Shown piece after piece: positions 22,030 to 39,197 of a stretch of DNA of 64,000 nt. A model generated the notes under the pieces. The model was not told the origin of the DNA. It did not search any database and saw only the letters and a program-made list of their open reading frames with translations. How positions within the stretch are numbered: position 1 is the first letter of the stretch; each line of letters starts with the position of its first letter. Origin of the DNA: Sistotremastrum niveocremeum HHB9708 (lineage: Eukaryota > Basidiomycota > Agaricomycetes > Sistotremastrales > Sistotremastraceae); the NCBI GenBank assembly GCA_001630475.1, contig KV419419.1:126601-190600 (forward strand), written 5' to 3'. The position numbers and the translations under genes are program-made.

Positions 22030-25000
22030 ATGGTGGCTACCTTGCGGGAGTTAGTAGCCCTTGTTCAAAGCGACAAGTCGAAGGACAGAGCTCAAGGCAT
22101 TGCAGAGCTCAAGACACATTTCCAGCACGAGCAATCTGTACAAAGCCTCAACGACTCAGATGGGAAGGCATGGCTGGTCGTGTACCAAGCACTCTTCAAG
22201 GGTGTCGCGGCGGAATTCCAAGTCTGTACGAAGAAGGGCTTGGGCAACGCAACTACAACCGCTCTTAACAGGCTCAGTATGATGGCGGATGTCGTCCGAT
22301 GGTTGACGCAGCGGACAGTGTCCAAGCTCGTCAATAAAGTCATCAAACCCCTCCTCTCACATCTTCTGCAAACCTTGGTCTATCATGGCGAACTACTCGA
22401 ACCAGTGGCATTTCATTATCTCCAGTGCCTACGACTCATCCTGTCGTACAGCCCTCACCTCGAGCACCTGGATCCCAATGTTTGGATGCGTATGCTCTCC
22501 AACTCATTTGCTATCCTGCTCGATCAGCCCCTCACCAACAGCATCACGTTAGATGAGGATGAGGAGAACGAAGTTGAAGATTTGACGGCGGAGATGGGCG
22601 ATTCAGAAGCTGCGGAGGTCTCTGATGCTTCTACCGAGACCCCACGAAAACGACGGCGACGACCTAGTAGAACGTCTCGTCCTCTCCCAGCACGTGCCAC
22701 CCGGAGCTCCAGCTCTTCCCTATCTAAGGAACAAATCGTTGCCTCACAACTGATCAATCTCCTCCTACATTCACCTTTCGCCATCTTCAATCACGAAGAT
22801 CATCCGAACCTCACACCTGCAATCCTCAATCGTCTCAGTCGATTTTTCGAAGTCTACCCTTCCGAGACCTCCGCGCATCTCGACATTTCCCTTGCAACTG
22901 TGGCTACCTTGTCACGCATCGAGCATAACTCGCAAAACGATATTGTGAAGTTTTCGATCAATATATGGGGTTCTCTGCTTTCTTTATGGCCCACCAAGAA
23001 CAAGGCGATCAAGGAGTCGTTGACGGCAATCTTCACCATTCTCTTGCCTTTCTTGAGCCTTCGAGATAAGGGCCCTATCAAACCCATTGATGATATATTG
23101 CGATTGACGCGGACGCTGGAGGCAGATATGGATGGAAGGACTGGCATCGAAGAGCTGTCGCTCGACTCTCTACGATTGGATTTTACGCGTCCTTCGTCGA
23201 AGCAAGTCGCGTTTTGTGGCTCTACCTTCAGAGCTTCTCGTCAAATATCCCCTTCGCAGGCGTTGTCGTGGACGATGCTCATACTACGAGCAGATTGTAT
23301 TGCTTCCGTGGGTCTCTTCTGATGACGTCACCCCTGTGCTTAGCTGAAGTTCGAACCTAGGCGGCTCGTTATCACGAACGAGCTAGTTCTTCTACCCCAC
23401 AGGGAGCATCACGATCCAAGCGAGCTCGTCTCGAGCATCCTGTCCTCTCTTTACTTTCCTCGGCACTTTCTAGTTCATCGTCCGGTTCGAGAGGCTGTCA
23501 TTTGCAAGTTCTCCTCTTTGTAATCGATCGCCACCCCGAACTTCTCAATGGCGATCTTCGGAGCCAATTAGTCTCAACGCTCCTCTCGTTGCAGTCCCTC
23601 GACGATAGCACCATACAGTCGTGGTCTTTTGTTTGCATGGCGGCGCTCTTATGGGCTGGTCCTAATACGCCACCGCCAGAAGTGAAGATTGACTGGGACC
23701 CAGTATGGTCTTATGCTCTGCGGCGCGCCGCGACGGTCGCAGTCTCTCGTGCCGCATGTCACTTCATGCGAACTATTATGCTATCCTCTTCCAACAACAT
23801 CTCCCATCAACGATTCCTGACTGATCTCGAAGCTTTGGCTCGCGAGCTCGAGATTCAAGGACCACCCTTCCCATATGACTCTGTGTGTGGATTCCTCCGG
23901 GAAGCTATTAAATTCGCCAGTAAAGACGTTCGACTCTTCCGAATGCAGTTCGAAGATAAGATCGTTCGATGGCTGGTAGACAATTGGAATGTCTCCGAAG
24001 GAGTGAGCAGTTCGCGTATCCGGATGGACGCACACGAGATTGGCGACGTGTTAGAGCTGCTCTGTGCATGTTTGACAATGTCTCGCACTCCGCAAATCTA
24101 TCCGATCTCAATGCTCTCGGACTGTCCAATATCCCATTTCGTACTCGATTACGGCAGTAGTCAAGTAATCAGGGACTATATGTTGAACGCCAAACTTCCC
24201 GTGTTCCAACCAGTTTCACAAGGCGAATCGTCTTCGCCAGGCCAGCAATCAGGACCTGGTCAGCTACTGGGCGGAACCACGGAGCCGAGTGGTCGTGAAC
24301 GTCGCGTCTCTGCGTTTCTTCAAAAATCCCTCGATCTTCTGATAACTGGGTGGGAATCTGGCAAAGACATTGTCGCCAGCGCGCATTATCTCAGAGTGTG
24401 CCGGACTTTGGATTTTGCCATCCTTTCTATCATGCACAATGGAGCCTTAAGTTTGAATGGTCTTAAACCAAATGCTGCGGTGATTCAGTCCGCTTGTAAA
24501 GCGATTTCACTCATGGTGCCTTGCATCGCCATCAAGCGATGGACAACGGAAGAAAGAGCGATGGTGCTATCATCCCTATATCCGCTGATTGCGTACGACG
24601 AAGACATACGCGATGATCAGTGGACTGCTATGATTCTTCCCCGTAAAGAAACTGGAATTCAACATCGGATACTTTTCGACATGATTAAACCTCCCAGTCA
24701 AACGACTAACGTTACCAGACTGCTTCTAGAGGCCGTATGGAAGCTACCTGATGTCAGTCGCTCGTAATCGCATGCTGTCGCAGCGTCCTAATTTGTAATG
24801 GAACAGGTCAAATCATGCTTTTCCAACGTACTGCCAGCCTTGCGGGAAACACTGCGTCAGATCGCCAAAGTGCCACCAGAATTTGCCCTCTTGTACCAAG
24901 AAGGCTCCTTTGATACCGATGAATTCGGCTCGGTTCGGACCAGCGAGACAGGCGAAAGCGAACGTTTAGGCTTACAGGTGTCGGGGCATCGTTCAATGGT

Positions 25001-28000
25001 GCTTCAATTGAGCACTATGATTTGCGTCAAGTTCCTCACTGATGCCCCTCTATTGCAAGAACCGAATACGGACGGTACTCGTGACAAGCTTCTATGCGAT
25101 ACGGTTGTAGGCAGCAATGGGCCCGCATTCTTGATTCTCGCACCTGCCTTCTTTCGTGCTATCCGGCGAAGATCCATGTACTTGAGCTTCGAAGATATCG
25201 AGAATCTCTACGATCGGATCGAAGACTTTCTGAAAAGTTACACCTTTTCGCGAAGTGAATCGATGCAGCTGCTCGCAATTGAGCTAGTCGACAGCATATC
25301 TTACGTTTGGATGGATCCCGCGCACGCAATGGGTGACCCTGGAAATCGTATGAGAGCATTGGTGCATTGGCTTGCGAAGTTGCTTTCGGGCGGGAACATG
25401 AAATCGTGGAGATCTCGTGATCGACTCGTGCGCTTTATGGATCGATATATCGGATTGGATCCCTCTGAGCATGTCTGGTGTATGATTGCGCCAGATGATG
25501 ACGATGACGTCGACGAAGGGGTCGAAGGAACCCGTCCGTCCAACGTATTGCCCCCATTGTCAGACGACGAAGACACACGCGTGCGGTTCCGCGCAGCTAC
25601 TGCTTGCGCCCGACTGTTATGTAACGCAAACGAACTGGGTGAATTGCCCATGAAACTATATGATCGGATCAGAAAATTGCTCCCCAAAGACTTGGATCAG
25701 TACGTACCTGCCGACCTCTGTCTGAGTCAATATGTTAATACCCGTGCAGAACCGAGCATATGCTGACAAGAACCCTCTTCTTGGGCAACATCATGGTAGC
25801 CAATTCGGCCGTTCGGCGAGGACCGTACTGGCATCTGTTGGAGACCTGTCTATACGTCGATGTCCTTACTCGGCACATCGAAGCAGTATTACAGGCTGTG
25901 GCCGAGCGAATGGGTCTCACCAGCATTAATGGTCTCTGTCAGGCCTACAAATATCAAATTGCCTACTCCGTTAACAACGCAAACAAAGACTTCTTTCAGT
26001 TGCCTTGTCATCTCTTAGGGTTCACGGATACCAAACAGGCCGCTCAAAGCATGTTTAATACCTTGGGTCCAATTCTCATTGTTTCACGAGGGATGGGAAC
26101 CTCCGAGGCGGCAGTTAGCTACAAGCGGTTCCTCGCACTGTGTCGCCACGTAGACGAGAGCGAATTGCAGGGCCTTCGACGATGTTTCCCGGAACTGATT
26201 GCGCATCAGATCATGCTTGGGCTCCACAATCTTTCAACCGAGGAGAGCCAGACACCTGACCTCCAAGATTATCTGGAAGCTTTGACCACCCCTGTCGCCG
26301 AGCGTGTCGAGCAATGCTCTCCAGAGGGCCAAAAGACAGTATATCTGAAGAACCATCTCGATGGTATCGTAGCCTCGCTACTGCGGATGGTACAGGATAT
26401 GGATTACTCAAAGGATGGACCGATATGCCAAACACTGGCGACATGTCCGAATCCTGAGCAAATCGTCCAAACTTTTACAGCCCTGAATAGGCACCGCAGC
26501 TCCACCGACTTCCCCATGCACCCGCCGAATGTTCCATCGTTTAGCACAGCACTGGTCCTGCAATCCCTGTCTGTCCTAAAGACGCTCCACTCCGATGTTT
26601 TGACGCCGAGCACCGTCTATCATGTTATCCATCTATTGTTCAGCGATATCGGAGACACACCTCTAGTAAACGAACAACTTCGATACTTGCATTCGCTGAG
26701 CGTTTGGATCGCTCTCAACTGGTCCGAATTCTCAAGACCTACCTTACTCAGAGCCTTGCTCCGTGGGGCCGTCGGCCTACTAAAGGAAATCGATCTTGCC
26801 CATGCTGCCCAGTCCATTGTGTCGTGGGTCTTCGACAAATACAGAGAGTTAGGCGTGCACGATGCGTTACTCAAGTCCATGATCACCCGAAGCAATCAAA
26901 TCGTCTTGGCTCATAGTCAGCGACGAGACGACCCTGTTTCGCTGGCGCTCTCCACGGAGTTGGGTGCGTGGATTGACACAGAAGTGGTCAAATTCTCGGA
27001 ACACGTAGCTTTCCGCAGCGCCGTTCACGAGCTGCTGGCAGGATGGCCTCGTGCCCTCAGTGAAGAGCAAAATAGGGCGCTTGTCCCTGCAGAACAGCGC
27101 TCCAATCTGTTAAAGATTCTTGGCGATGTTGATATGAGAACCATCAAATTCAGTCTGGCCCGACACTTAGAGTCTCTGTTCGACAACCCATCCGTCAAAG
27201 ATTACTTCCTGCACCAGGGATTTTGGACTCTCAAGGACGCTATCCCTGATCCCGCACGTCTTCAAGAAACTGATCTCGATGCGTTCACCAACTTGCTTTT
27301 TGAATGCGCGGGTCGGGTTGAGCCGTACACCCCTCCTAAGACTCCCAATCACGTTGCTCTTCGTCATCAGGATATTTCACGGAGCCGTAAGAATGACTTC
27401 AAAGCGCCATCTCCGAAAGGCTCATGCGTGTCCGTCCTTTTCCGGAAGTTATCGGCCGACTCCTCTTCCGAAGTTCACCGGGCGTATCTGGCTTTGCGTC
27501 GACTTTACAGTCTTGATGACGAAGATCTTAGTGGAACGAGTATCCCGCGGGAATTCAGAGAAGAAGCAGAAGCATTGGCGGATGGTCACATCCTGCTTTT
27601 AGAGGGTGCCGATCGTGTACTGTCGGAGCTCAGAACATCCAAAATATATCTCGAGGCAGCATCAGATTTCCCTACGTGGATATCCTCTCTCACAACATTC
27701 CTTGCAGAATTTTACGCGAAGCTCGACCCTTTCTATGTGCAGCTGATACCGATCTTTCAAACCGACATTGATTATGCCGGACAAATGCTCCCAGTTCTAA
27801 TCCATCAAATCCTTTATCAGACTCGCAAGACCCAAGCTATGGTTGGCACCTTGATATCACAATACCTTACGGATGTCCTATCGCAGCAAAACGTTCACGT
27901 AGATTGCATCCAGGCTATTGTTGAGGTCTGCCAACATTTGCGAAACTTCACTCCGGATGGCACGTCGTCACCCCTTTCCTACGACACTTGGCTAGAAATC

Positions 28001-31000
28001 GACTACATTTTGCTCAGCCGCAGTGCCGTGGCTTGCGGAGCATACACTACAGCCCTGTTGTTCCTTGAACTAGCAGGCGAAGATGGGTCGATCAAGCATT
28101 TCTCAGATAATGCAATCGTCGAGGAGATCTTGTACAGCATCTACAGTCATATCGACGAGCCGGACGGTTTCTACGGCATCCGGAGTAGCAGCACCCAATC
28201 CTCTCTTGCTCGACGGTTCCAACATGAGCACCAATGGGACAAGGCTTATCGCTTAGCTGGCTCACAATTTGAAGCCAGATCGTCCAACTCGCAGTCCTTC
28301 TCAAATTTATTAAAGTCGATGCATGCCTATGGTTTCAATCGTCAAGCTATGATGGCCTTAGACTCAGCAAGGTCCGAAGAGCACACCATCGACGAAATCA
28401 ACCAGTCGTTAGGATATTGTCTCGCTTGGCGGACCGAAACCTGGGATCTCCCGGATTCGTCGACGAGCATATTCAAAGATGCCGATCTGTACCGAGCTTT
28501 GCGAGCGGTACATCGCGAAAGAGATCCCAGTGTTGCTCTGCAAGTTGTGCGCACGACCATGACTACGGAACTGATGCACCTGCGCGATATCGGCCCCGAA
28601 AATATGTCCGAATTACAGGAGTCCATCCAGTCTCTCATTTGCCTTGGAGAGGTGAAGTCATGGTTGACGGACCTGCGCCCGCGCCTCATCCAGCCTCGCG
28701 TCGAAGACAGTGATCAATGGACGGGCCTCCATCGCATCAGTGACAACTTTGAGTGAGTTCTATGACTTAGCAAGGAAATTGAGCGTTGATGAGTCTGCAG
28801 GTTCCAAACTTTGGAGAACATATTTGCGACACGAATGGTCCTTTTGCATTCGGTGACTCAACAGGAACAACGTCAGCAGCTGGGCAACTTGGAGTCCTCA
28901 TTCTTGACTTTCCTAAAATCTCTCGAGATCAAGTGCCTCTTGAAAGTGTCCGAAGCCGCACGTGTATCAGAGGAGTTCCAAATTGCTATGAACTCTACTG
29001 TGCGCGCCCAGTCCTTAGAGAAAGTACCCTCTCCCGCAACGCTCGAAGAATTCGCTCACGTCCTGTGGTCACAAAAAGAGCAAAAGACGGCGATTGAGTA
29101 TCTCAATTCCCTGAGTCGTATCCAAGGTCGAGAAGAGACGAGTTTGGGTAGTCCTTTCACATCCGGGGATCCAACACGACGAGCTTTGTTGTTGGCACGC
29201 CAGGTGAGTGTCGTTCCGCTGCTGATAACTTCGCATCAATAATTGTATTGCAGGGTCAATGGATCTCGGAAGCTCGTCTCGAGAAGCCTACCGATATACG
29301 CCAGCATTATTTTGAGCCGGCAGTGGAATTGCTTGGGAAAGCCGATGCTGCGAAGATCGCTACGGTCTGCCAGCAGTACGCTCTTTTCGCCCAGAATCAA
29401 TATCAGTCTATTTTGCGATCTCCTGAAGTGGCACGGCTGCACATCTACATGGAGCGTAAGAAGGACGAACTCAGGCGGATCGATGAATGGAGTAGCGGAA
29501 ACTCGACTCGCACCGATTACCTGTCGCAGCACAAAAGAAGGGCCGAGATTCTCCTGGAAGAAGATTCTGCACGCGCCCAAGAGCATCGGATGGCCAGGGA
29601 CCAATTCTTGATCCAGGCGATGGATATGTTCGCGCAAAGCTTAGCCAAAAGCGACGCGTACGACACCGACTCCGCTATCAGGTTTATCTCTTTATGGTTC
29701 TCGAACTTTGGGGTGCCACATTTCGAAGATGCAATACGAAGAGCTGTCACCCTCGTTCCATCAAGGAAGTTTATCTTCTTGGCACATCAACTCACGGCAC
29801 GACTATCAGAGCCTACGTCAGGGGATGTCGACTCCGCACAGACCTTGTACAATCTGGTCTCCCGTTTAGCAGACGAGCACCCTTTCCACGTCCTTTATCA
29901 GCTCTTCGCCCTGCGCCAAGGTAGTAAAGGCGAAGAGAGGGCATCATCGAGTCGTACTCGACGTTCATCCGTTATCGAACCTCAAGCCTCACAAGTAGCT
30001 CGCAAAAACGCAGCTAAGACGATCTTCAACAAGGCCCGCGAGAACAAAAGGCGTGGCGACCGAGTAAAGCAGTTCGAACGTCTTTGCAACGCTTGTCTCG
30101 AGTGGGCTAAATATCCTCTCAAAACCGCTAGAAATGCACCGAGAAAGAAAGCGGACGTGGATCCTGCAGTACCCATAGGATTGGATATTGCGAAGATTCG
30201 TGATCTGAACGTCCCAGTTTCTACTATCGATCTTCCGATTGATCCTTCGATGCGATACGATAATATCGTCTCTATCAAGCGTTACAGTGAATCGTATACT
30301 ACTGCAGGTGGCGTCAATCTACCGAAAATATCCACGTGTATAGGCTCAGATGGTCAGCGCTATAAGCAATTGGTTGGTGTGGCATCGGATCTCCAGAGCT
30401 AAAGGCTAATTTGTTGAATCTAGTTCAAAGGCGAAGGCGACGACGATCTACGACAGGATGCCGTGATGGAACAGGTATTCCAGCTATGCAATATTCTGTT
30501 GAAGAGGGACCGGGGGACGAGTAAAAGACGTTTGGGCATCCGGACGTACAAAGTCATTCCGCTCGCAGAACAAGCTGGTATCCTCGAATTCGTCTCAAAC
30601 ACAACTCCGCTCTTCGCGTGGCTTCAGAATGCACATCCCAAGTACGCACATCCATATATTTCGATACCGTCACTGATGGATGTCATCTACAGATACCGAC
30701 CTAAAGATCTTTCACTCGCAGTCGCGAAGGAGCGTATCAAGGCTGCTCAAGATCGTAGTAGTCCGACGGATACCACACCAGCCGTCGCAGAATTCCTTAA
30801 AATACGAGAAGAATTCAAACCCGTCATGCGTCATTTCTTCACCGAAAAGCACAAAGAGCCAATGGCATGGTTCGCCATGCGTCTCAACTATGCTCGCAGC
30901 GTAGCAACAACATCCATCGTTGGGCATATCCTCGGTCTAGGCGATCGACACGTCTCCAATATCCTAATGGACAACGTCTCCGGCGAAGTCGTACATATCG

Positions 31001-31605
31001 ATCTAGGAATCGCATTCGACCAAGGCCGTCTACTCAAAGTACCCGAAAAAGTACCCTTCAGGTTAACAGCAGACATGGTCGACGGTCTAGGACATACAGG
31101 CCCCGAAGGCGTCTTCCGTCGCTGTTCCGAACAGACACTTCGTGTCCTCCGTTCAGGTTCTGGAGTCATCCAAACGGTGCTCGAAGTATTCAAATACGAC
31201 CCTCTCCATTCATGGACTGCGAACCCCGTCAAACTTCTCCGTATGCAACCTGGTACACTCGATCCATCAGGTCCAGCTCCAGGTGCAACACCTTCCGAAC
31301 CATCCGATCGTCATTCTACGACGCACGGTTCACATATCTCAGGAGGAGTAGGAGGCGTACATGGAATTATAGATCTAGACATCGACAGTGATCCGGTGGA
31401 TGAAAGTGCTGATCGGGCCCTGAGCAGTGTTGAACGTAAATTGAGCGGATCGTTGAGCGTTGAGTATACTGTTAATGAGCTTATTCTCGCTGCTATGGAT
31501 GTTGCTAATTTGGCGATGATATTTCATGGTATGTCATTTCCTTCTTGCGTCCTTCGTTGACGGTGGCTGATTGATTCATACGTAGGGTGGAGTGCGTATC
31601 TTTGA
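22030..31605 (+). CDS. TEL1: Serine/threonine-protein kinase Tel1 (ATM orthologue)
   Basis: Eight exons (22030-23307, 23361-24752, 24807-25699, 25750-28752, 28801-29203, 29254-30372, 30424-31528, 31586-31605) sum exactly to 3070 aa, close to human ATM (3056). The N-terminus carries the TAN motif (LVQSDKSKDRAQGIAELK, about residues 11-28), which separates Tel1/ATM from Mec1/ATR. A long HEAT-repeat solenoid follows, with a FAT domain within exons 4-6. The PI3K-like kinase core has YKQL followed by FKGEGDDDLRQDAVMEQVF, then GLGDRHVSNILMD (catalytic loop, about 2866) and HIDLGIAFDQG (metal-binding DLG). The FATC tail ends in FHGWSAYL, with its last six codons on a 20-nt exon. Role: nuclear sensor kinase recruited by the MRN complex to double-strand breaks, and telomere maintenance. 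An acidic linker lies near residue 180. Confidence 0.95.
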
Positions 31606-32290
31606 TTATCCTTTGCCGAGCATGGGGTTGTGTTGTGTCGATCGATATCATTATTATCATTGTTTCCGTGTCATCTACTCTTCCATTTACTGTTATCAAT
31701 CTGACCTCGAAATTCCGTTGTCGATATCTGTCTGACTGATTTAGGAGGCTGTCGTTCGGTTTTATTTCTTCTACATCTAAGTTATCATCCAAATCTTACA
31801 AAATCGTCACTTCTTCATCTTCATCTTCACTTTCATCGTCATCTTCGCCTCGTTCCTTCTCCATTCTCGCGCACCATCAACACCCAACACCCACAAAGCA
31901 CCTAAGCACTCGCACCAAGCACCCATCAAACATCAAAAGAAGAAACCTCGACAGAACGAGAAAAGGAGCAAGAGAAAGAAGATGAAAATGAAGAAAATGA
32001 AGACTAGTACTAAAACACAGGTACATGTATGTACATGGCGCTCATGATCATTACTAACGGACATATGCGTTGTGGGCATTTGAGACTTTGTGATACGAAT
32101 GTACGTAATGAGTCTGAGTCTGATCGAGACGAGACGAGTAGGAAGGAGTATGAAGGATCATTCGTAAAGTGAAACGGAGGAGTCAAATCGAGAGATCGAG
32201 AGAAAGAGATATGAGAACAGAAAGGAGAAGAAGGGAGAACAGAGGAAAGAGGAATGGAGGACAAAGACAGGGGAGGGGAGAAGGGAAGGA
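31606..32290. other. Intergenic region between convergent TEL1 and PAK kinase
   Basis: Short direct repeats rich in CATCTTC and TTCATC occur near 31800-31860, followed by A-rich sequence near 31930-32010 and purine-rich sequence near 32170-32280. It should contain both 3' UTRs. No gene is seen. Confidence 0.45.
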
Positions 32291-35278
<2,988 letters not shown>

Positions 35279-38200
35279 TTTCGAGCGTTCGCGAGGTGCG
35301 TGATGAGCGGTGCGGTGAACGTTTTGGGAAAAGTGAAGGCGAGGGTTAGATCAAGTCGTGTTAGGCTAGATCAAGCCTCGAGATGGATGCGTGAATATGA
35401 CTTGGGAGGAATGAGTACTGGTACTCGTCGCGAGCGTGATTGTATTTTCGATTGTAGATCTGAACGCGAACACGGAGAGCGTTGACGTGAAGTGAAGCGT
35501 GTAACGAGGAACGAGGAGCTCGACGCGGGCGCGAGGCGAAAGGCAAGGCAGGATAGAGGGTTCGTTTTTCGGAGTTCGTAAATTTCTCATTTCTTCTGAT
35601 TCTGGCAACCACCTAAATTTTATATATGTGCCTAACAACCGTATTATTCCATCCATCATGCATCATCAGTATGGTCATTCTCATCTCGGTCCCATTTGGC
35701 ATCCCCATTCTGGTAGTCTTGTTCTCTGAACTAAGTATGAAGTTATCGCAGCCGAATGGCCTCATGAGCTTTATTCGGAATACTCGGATTCCGCGTCATT
35801 AACCCAATCTCCCAATCGATATCTCATCAGCCTGGTCAAAGGGTTTCTAAAACCAGAATATTGATCCAGCGGACGAACGGATGTATGGGCTCAGGGCATC
35901 ATTCTCAGACCAGACATAAATAATCAAGCCGGCCGTGGAAGTGGTATGGCGGCAACGTGCTATTGTGGGCTACTTATTGTGCGAGACAAGGCATGGGAAC
36001 GACAAGGGAAATTAAACAACATGGCATGCCTGGCATCCGAGTCGTATGGACGCAGACCCTCTTCAATGGAAACTGCGGTCTGCGGCGCCGGTTCGTATTC
36101 GAAGATTCGAAGGAACAAGTCGCTTTTAGAACGGACGAACGCGATTAGGGATGAAATCTAGCCGGCCCTGATTTCCCAACCCGTGTTCGTATGCGTACCT
36201 GTTCCTCAACTAGATCCTCCTACTTCTCATCTCGCAAATCGACCATCGACTATTGCATCTTTGAAATCTAGCAATTAAAATGCTACGCGTATCATCGTCA
36301 TCCAGTCAATCCGTGATCATCAGTCGCTTAGATCCCTATTTGACCGTGACGATCGCCGTAGTGCTACACGTCCTCGGGACCCTTATGGTAATCCTTCTCT
36401 GCAAGTGATCATGATCTCTTACATGTTTCTCTTATGCTTTGTGTTTATGTTCCGGCGACATCGAGCTTCTTTCCAACGTCAATCTGTCGAACGATACGTC
36501 CCTGACCGATCACTTTCCTGAATCCTGAGCTGCGGTCAGATCTCAACTTGGAACAAGACGTCTTTATCTTCCGATAAAGCTCACTCGGCTCAGCAACGGA
36601 CTGATAGAGTACTCAATCGCGTTCACTGTACCTCGTCTCATCTTTTCTTTCTCTCCGGGGTCCTGAGTCCAGGACTAAAGACGGGATTAAAATTTCCGGT
36701 CTCTTGCTCCCACTCCGATTCTAATTCTGATTCTACAACCGGCATTTCGGATTCTCATCCTCCGGTCTTCCCTTCTCCACACCTTGCTTCTTTCCTCCCT
36801 CTTTCCCTTTCCATTCGTAATCCTTCGAAAAGTACGGTCCTGCAATCCGACTCCTCCCGCTCGAATATTCTCCCATCGTCCCTTCAACGATCGACGTCAA
36901 TCTGTCAAGCACCCGTTCGATCAACCGCTTATGATCGTATCCTGACATAACAAGCTCTATATGTTCTCATTAATATTCGTCTATATTCAAGTGTATTCGT
37001 ATCTCCGTGTCTATCTTCTCTCATGGATAGACGTCACACCTCTGTCCAGTTCGGCATGTCATTCTCCGAGGCTCCTCTCTATTTCTTCTCTCCCTCAATC
37101 TCGGTGTCCATTTCTCAATGCTGAACCTGAGCTCCACATTCGACTCTTCTTCGATATATAGAACAAACCTTATAACACCAAAACAAAGAGGATTCTGTTT
37201 CCGTATACGCAATCAATGACACGTCGGCACGACCACCGGCACCGGCATGCATCATCTCACCGTCAATGTCAACCGAGCGCTGAGTACCTTCGACTCTCCC
37301 TCAATCTTTCGATCACGTTTACATGTGCAAAATAAGCGAAGAATATTCTTTCTCCGTCGACGCAATCCATGGCACATCGGCATCGGCATCATCTGAGCTC
37401 GATCAGACACCGACACCGGCAACCTCGTCCTGGACTTCTGAGAATGAGCGATGATCGTGGTCAACTGGTACTTGTCGCTGATAACCAGGTACTGAGGATC
37501 TTCATAAGATGTCCCTTTTATGCCGCTCTTCGTTTTGGTGTGGTTCCAAACTTGTCAAATTATCGATACAGTATACGTACTAGTATTGCCACGACTCGCG
37601 CAAATCACCAACTTCGTTGATCAATCGATAATCAATCGAACTTGGCTCTGACAATTTTCTGCGTGTGCATCATATGATAAAATCGCGCACTCACAATAAG
37701 ATCACAAGTGGCATTGATCGATTGATTCTCATCCAGTATCCTCGAATCATGTACATATAACCACGGCACCTGTAAGTACAACAAAGTCCACTGTCGGAAT
37801 CGTGGAGGGGATAAGATGTGTTGTCATTTCTCCATTTCTGATGCATTCTGATGCCGCGTGATGAATAAATATAACAGGAGATAGCGTTGAGATAGATTAG
37901 AACAATGAGAAAATCGATAGCTACTCGATCCTGAAGTAGCCTATCCGCAAACGTAGCAGTGCAGGCGGTAGAACGACCCGAGCATATCTTTCCATCAGCA
38001 TGGAAGGAGGTCCCAGCCCACCCACAACGGGATCACCGTTGTCGACTGAAGTATTCCATGACCAAAGATTCTCGGTCTGTCGAATGAGAGAGGCTCATCA
38101 GTCGGATCGGTGAGAGCATGGTGAAAGACGTGATAGGATTTTGAGAGGATGATGAAGAAAGCGTTGACTGGAGGATTGCCGGTGCAGGAAGACAAGAAAC

Positions 38201-38591
38201 ACGCGTATGCTCCGTCAAGGTCGACACTGTAACACCTTCGCCATTTTTCATAAAATGAGTGCCGAAGGCGACTACCCAACCACCGCACCAGCCACGACCA
38301 CATGAGTTCTCGTTGGTTTAGAAATAGTCCCGTCCAGCCACAAAAGTCACGACCGAAGGCGCCTAGTAGTCTGCGGCTACCCTTCTAACCGCGAACAAAC
38401 GGTATGAAGGCGTATACGACAGGATGACTATGCCCGCCGCTATGCTTTGAAGGCAGGACGGAATGAAAAGGCCTGCACGGAAAGCGAAGAACCGTTAGCG
38501 GATTGGCCGCCCTGCACGACGCATCGATAAATGCGGAGAAGAGAGCAAGACATGCTCGGAGAGCTCACGACGGCGCGGCCTGAGATCTCCG
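35279..38591. other. Long region without recognised genes, about 3.3 kb
   Basis: It begins with the 5' flank of the PAK kinase gene. Open frames are short (under 180 codons), overlap and show no domains. Two diverged, similar segments lie near 37200-37260 and 37360-37420 (CGCAATCAATGACACGTCGG against CGCAATCCATGGCACATCGG), which suggests an old local duplication. No RNA gene or transposon ends were recognised. Confidence 0.4.
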
Positions 38592-39197
38592 ATGAGTGTG
38601 CATCCACTAAGGCAGCGGAGTTGCAACCTACGTATATCGAGATTCGAATTGAGCAGTGAAACCCCGCGTGAAGAGCCGGACGAAGAAGGTCCTTGGGTCT
38701 TTGCGGGTGAGACGGTCTCGGGATCCAGGAAGAGACAGGTATTATCCCGGAGCAGCCCTCGAATGAGCAAGAGGCCCTGTCCGAGCCCAGGATATCCCTG
38801 ATGAGGATTCCACCTTCATGATATATGACAGAAGGCCGATGACTACGTGGACAGCTTAACTGGGTCGGGCGACGACACGACAGTGGGGGGCCTTACTTGG
38901 ATGAGATACAAAGACCTAAAGAAGCAGGCCGACGACGCTGTGATCGACTTGAATGATGGATCATCAGGCATGGATGCCCGTGTTCAAGTTAACAAGCCCA
39001 ACAGTTGGTATGGATCCGTACATCGAGATGTCCCAACATCCAACAGGGACGGAATCCCGGACAAGACAATATCGCGCGTAGTGTCATTCGTGATATCGAG
39101 GAGCGGTACCCTTCCGTATATCAATCAGACTTCACGACGAAGATATAGCGACAAAGAGACTCACCTAGCCCGAGACGCCCGCCCTTGTCCTCGATAG
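38592..39197 (+). CDS. Putative two-exon gene fragment of unknown function
   Basis: Two open stretches join through a plausible intron: the first (from about 38592) ends ...GSRKRQ at a GTATTA donor near 38739, and the second starts after ATATGACAG near 38831 with KADDYVDSLTGSGDDTTVGG. The join keeps frame and gives a polar protein of about 170 aa with no recognisable domain. The end of the frame runs into repeat R1 copy 2, so the 3' end of any real gene may be lost. Codon coherence is the only support, and it may be chance. Confidence 0.2.

Noticed and set aside
22030-31605. Assignment of the PIKK gene as MEC1/ATR
   Set aside because: An N-terminal TAN motif, length near 3,070 aa and the FKGEGDDDLRQDAVMEQVF segment fit Tel1/ATM rather than Mec1/ATR.
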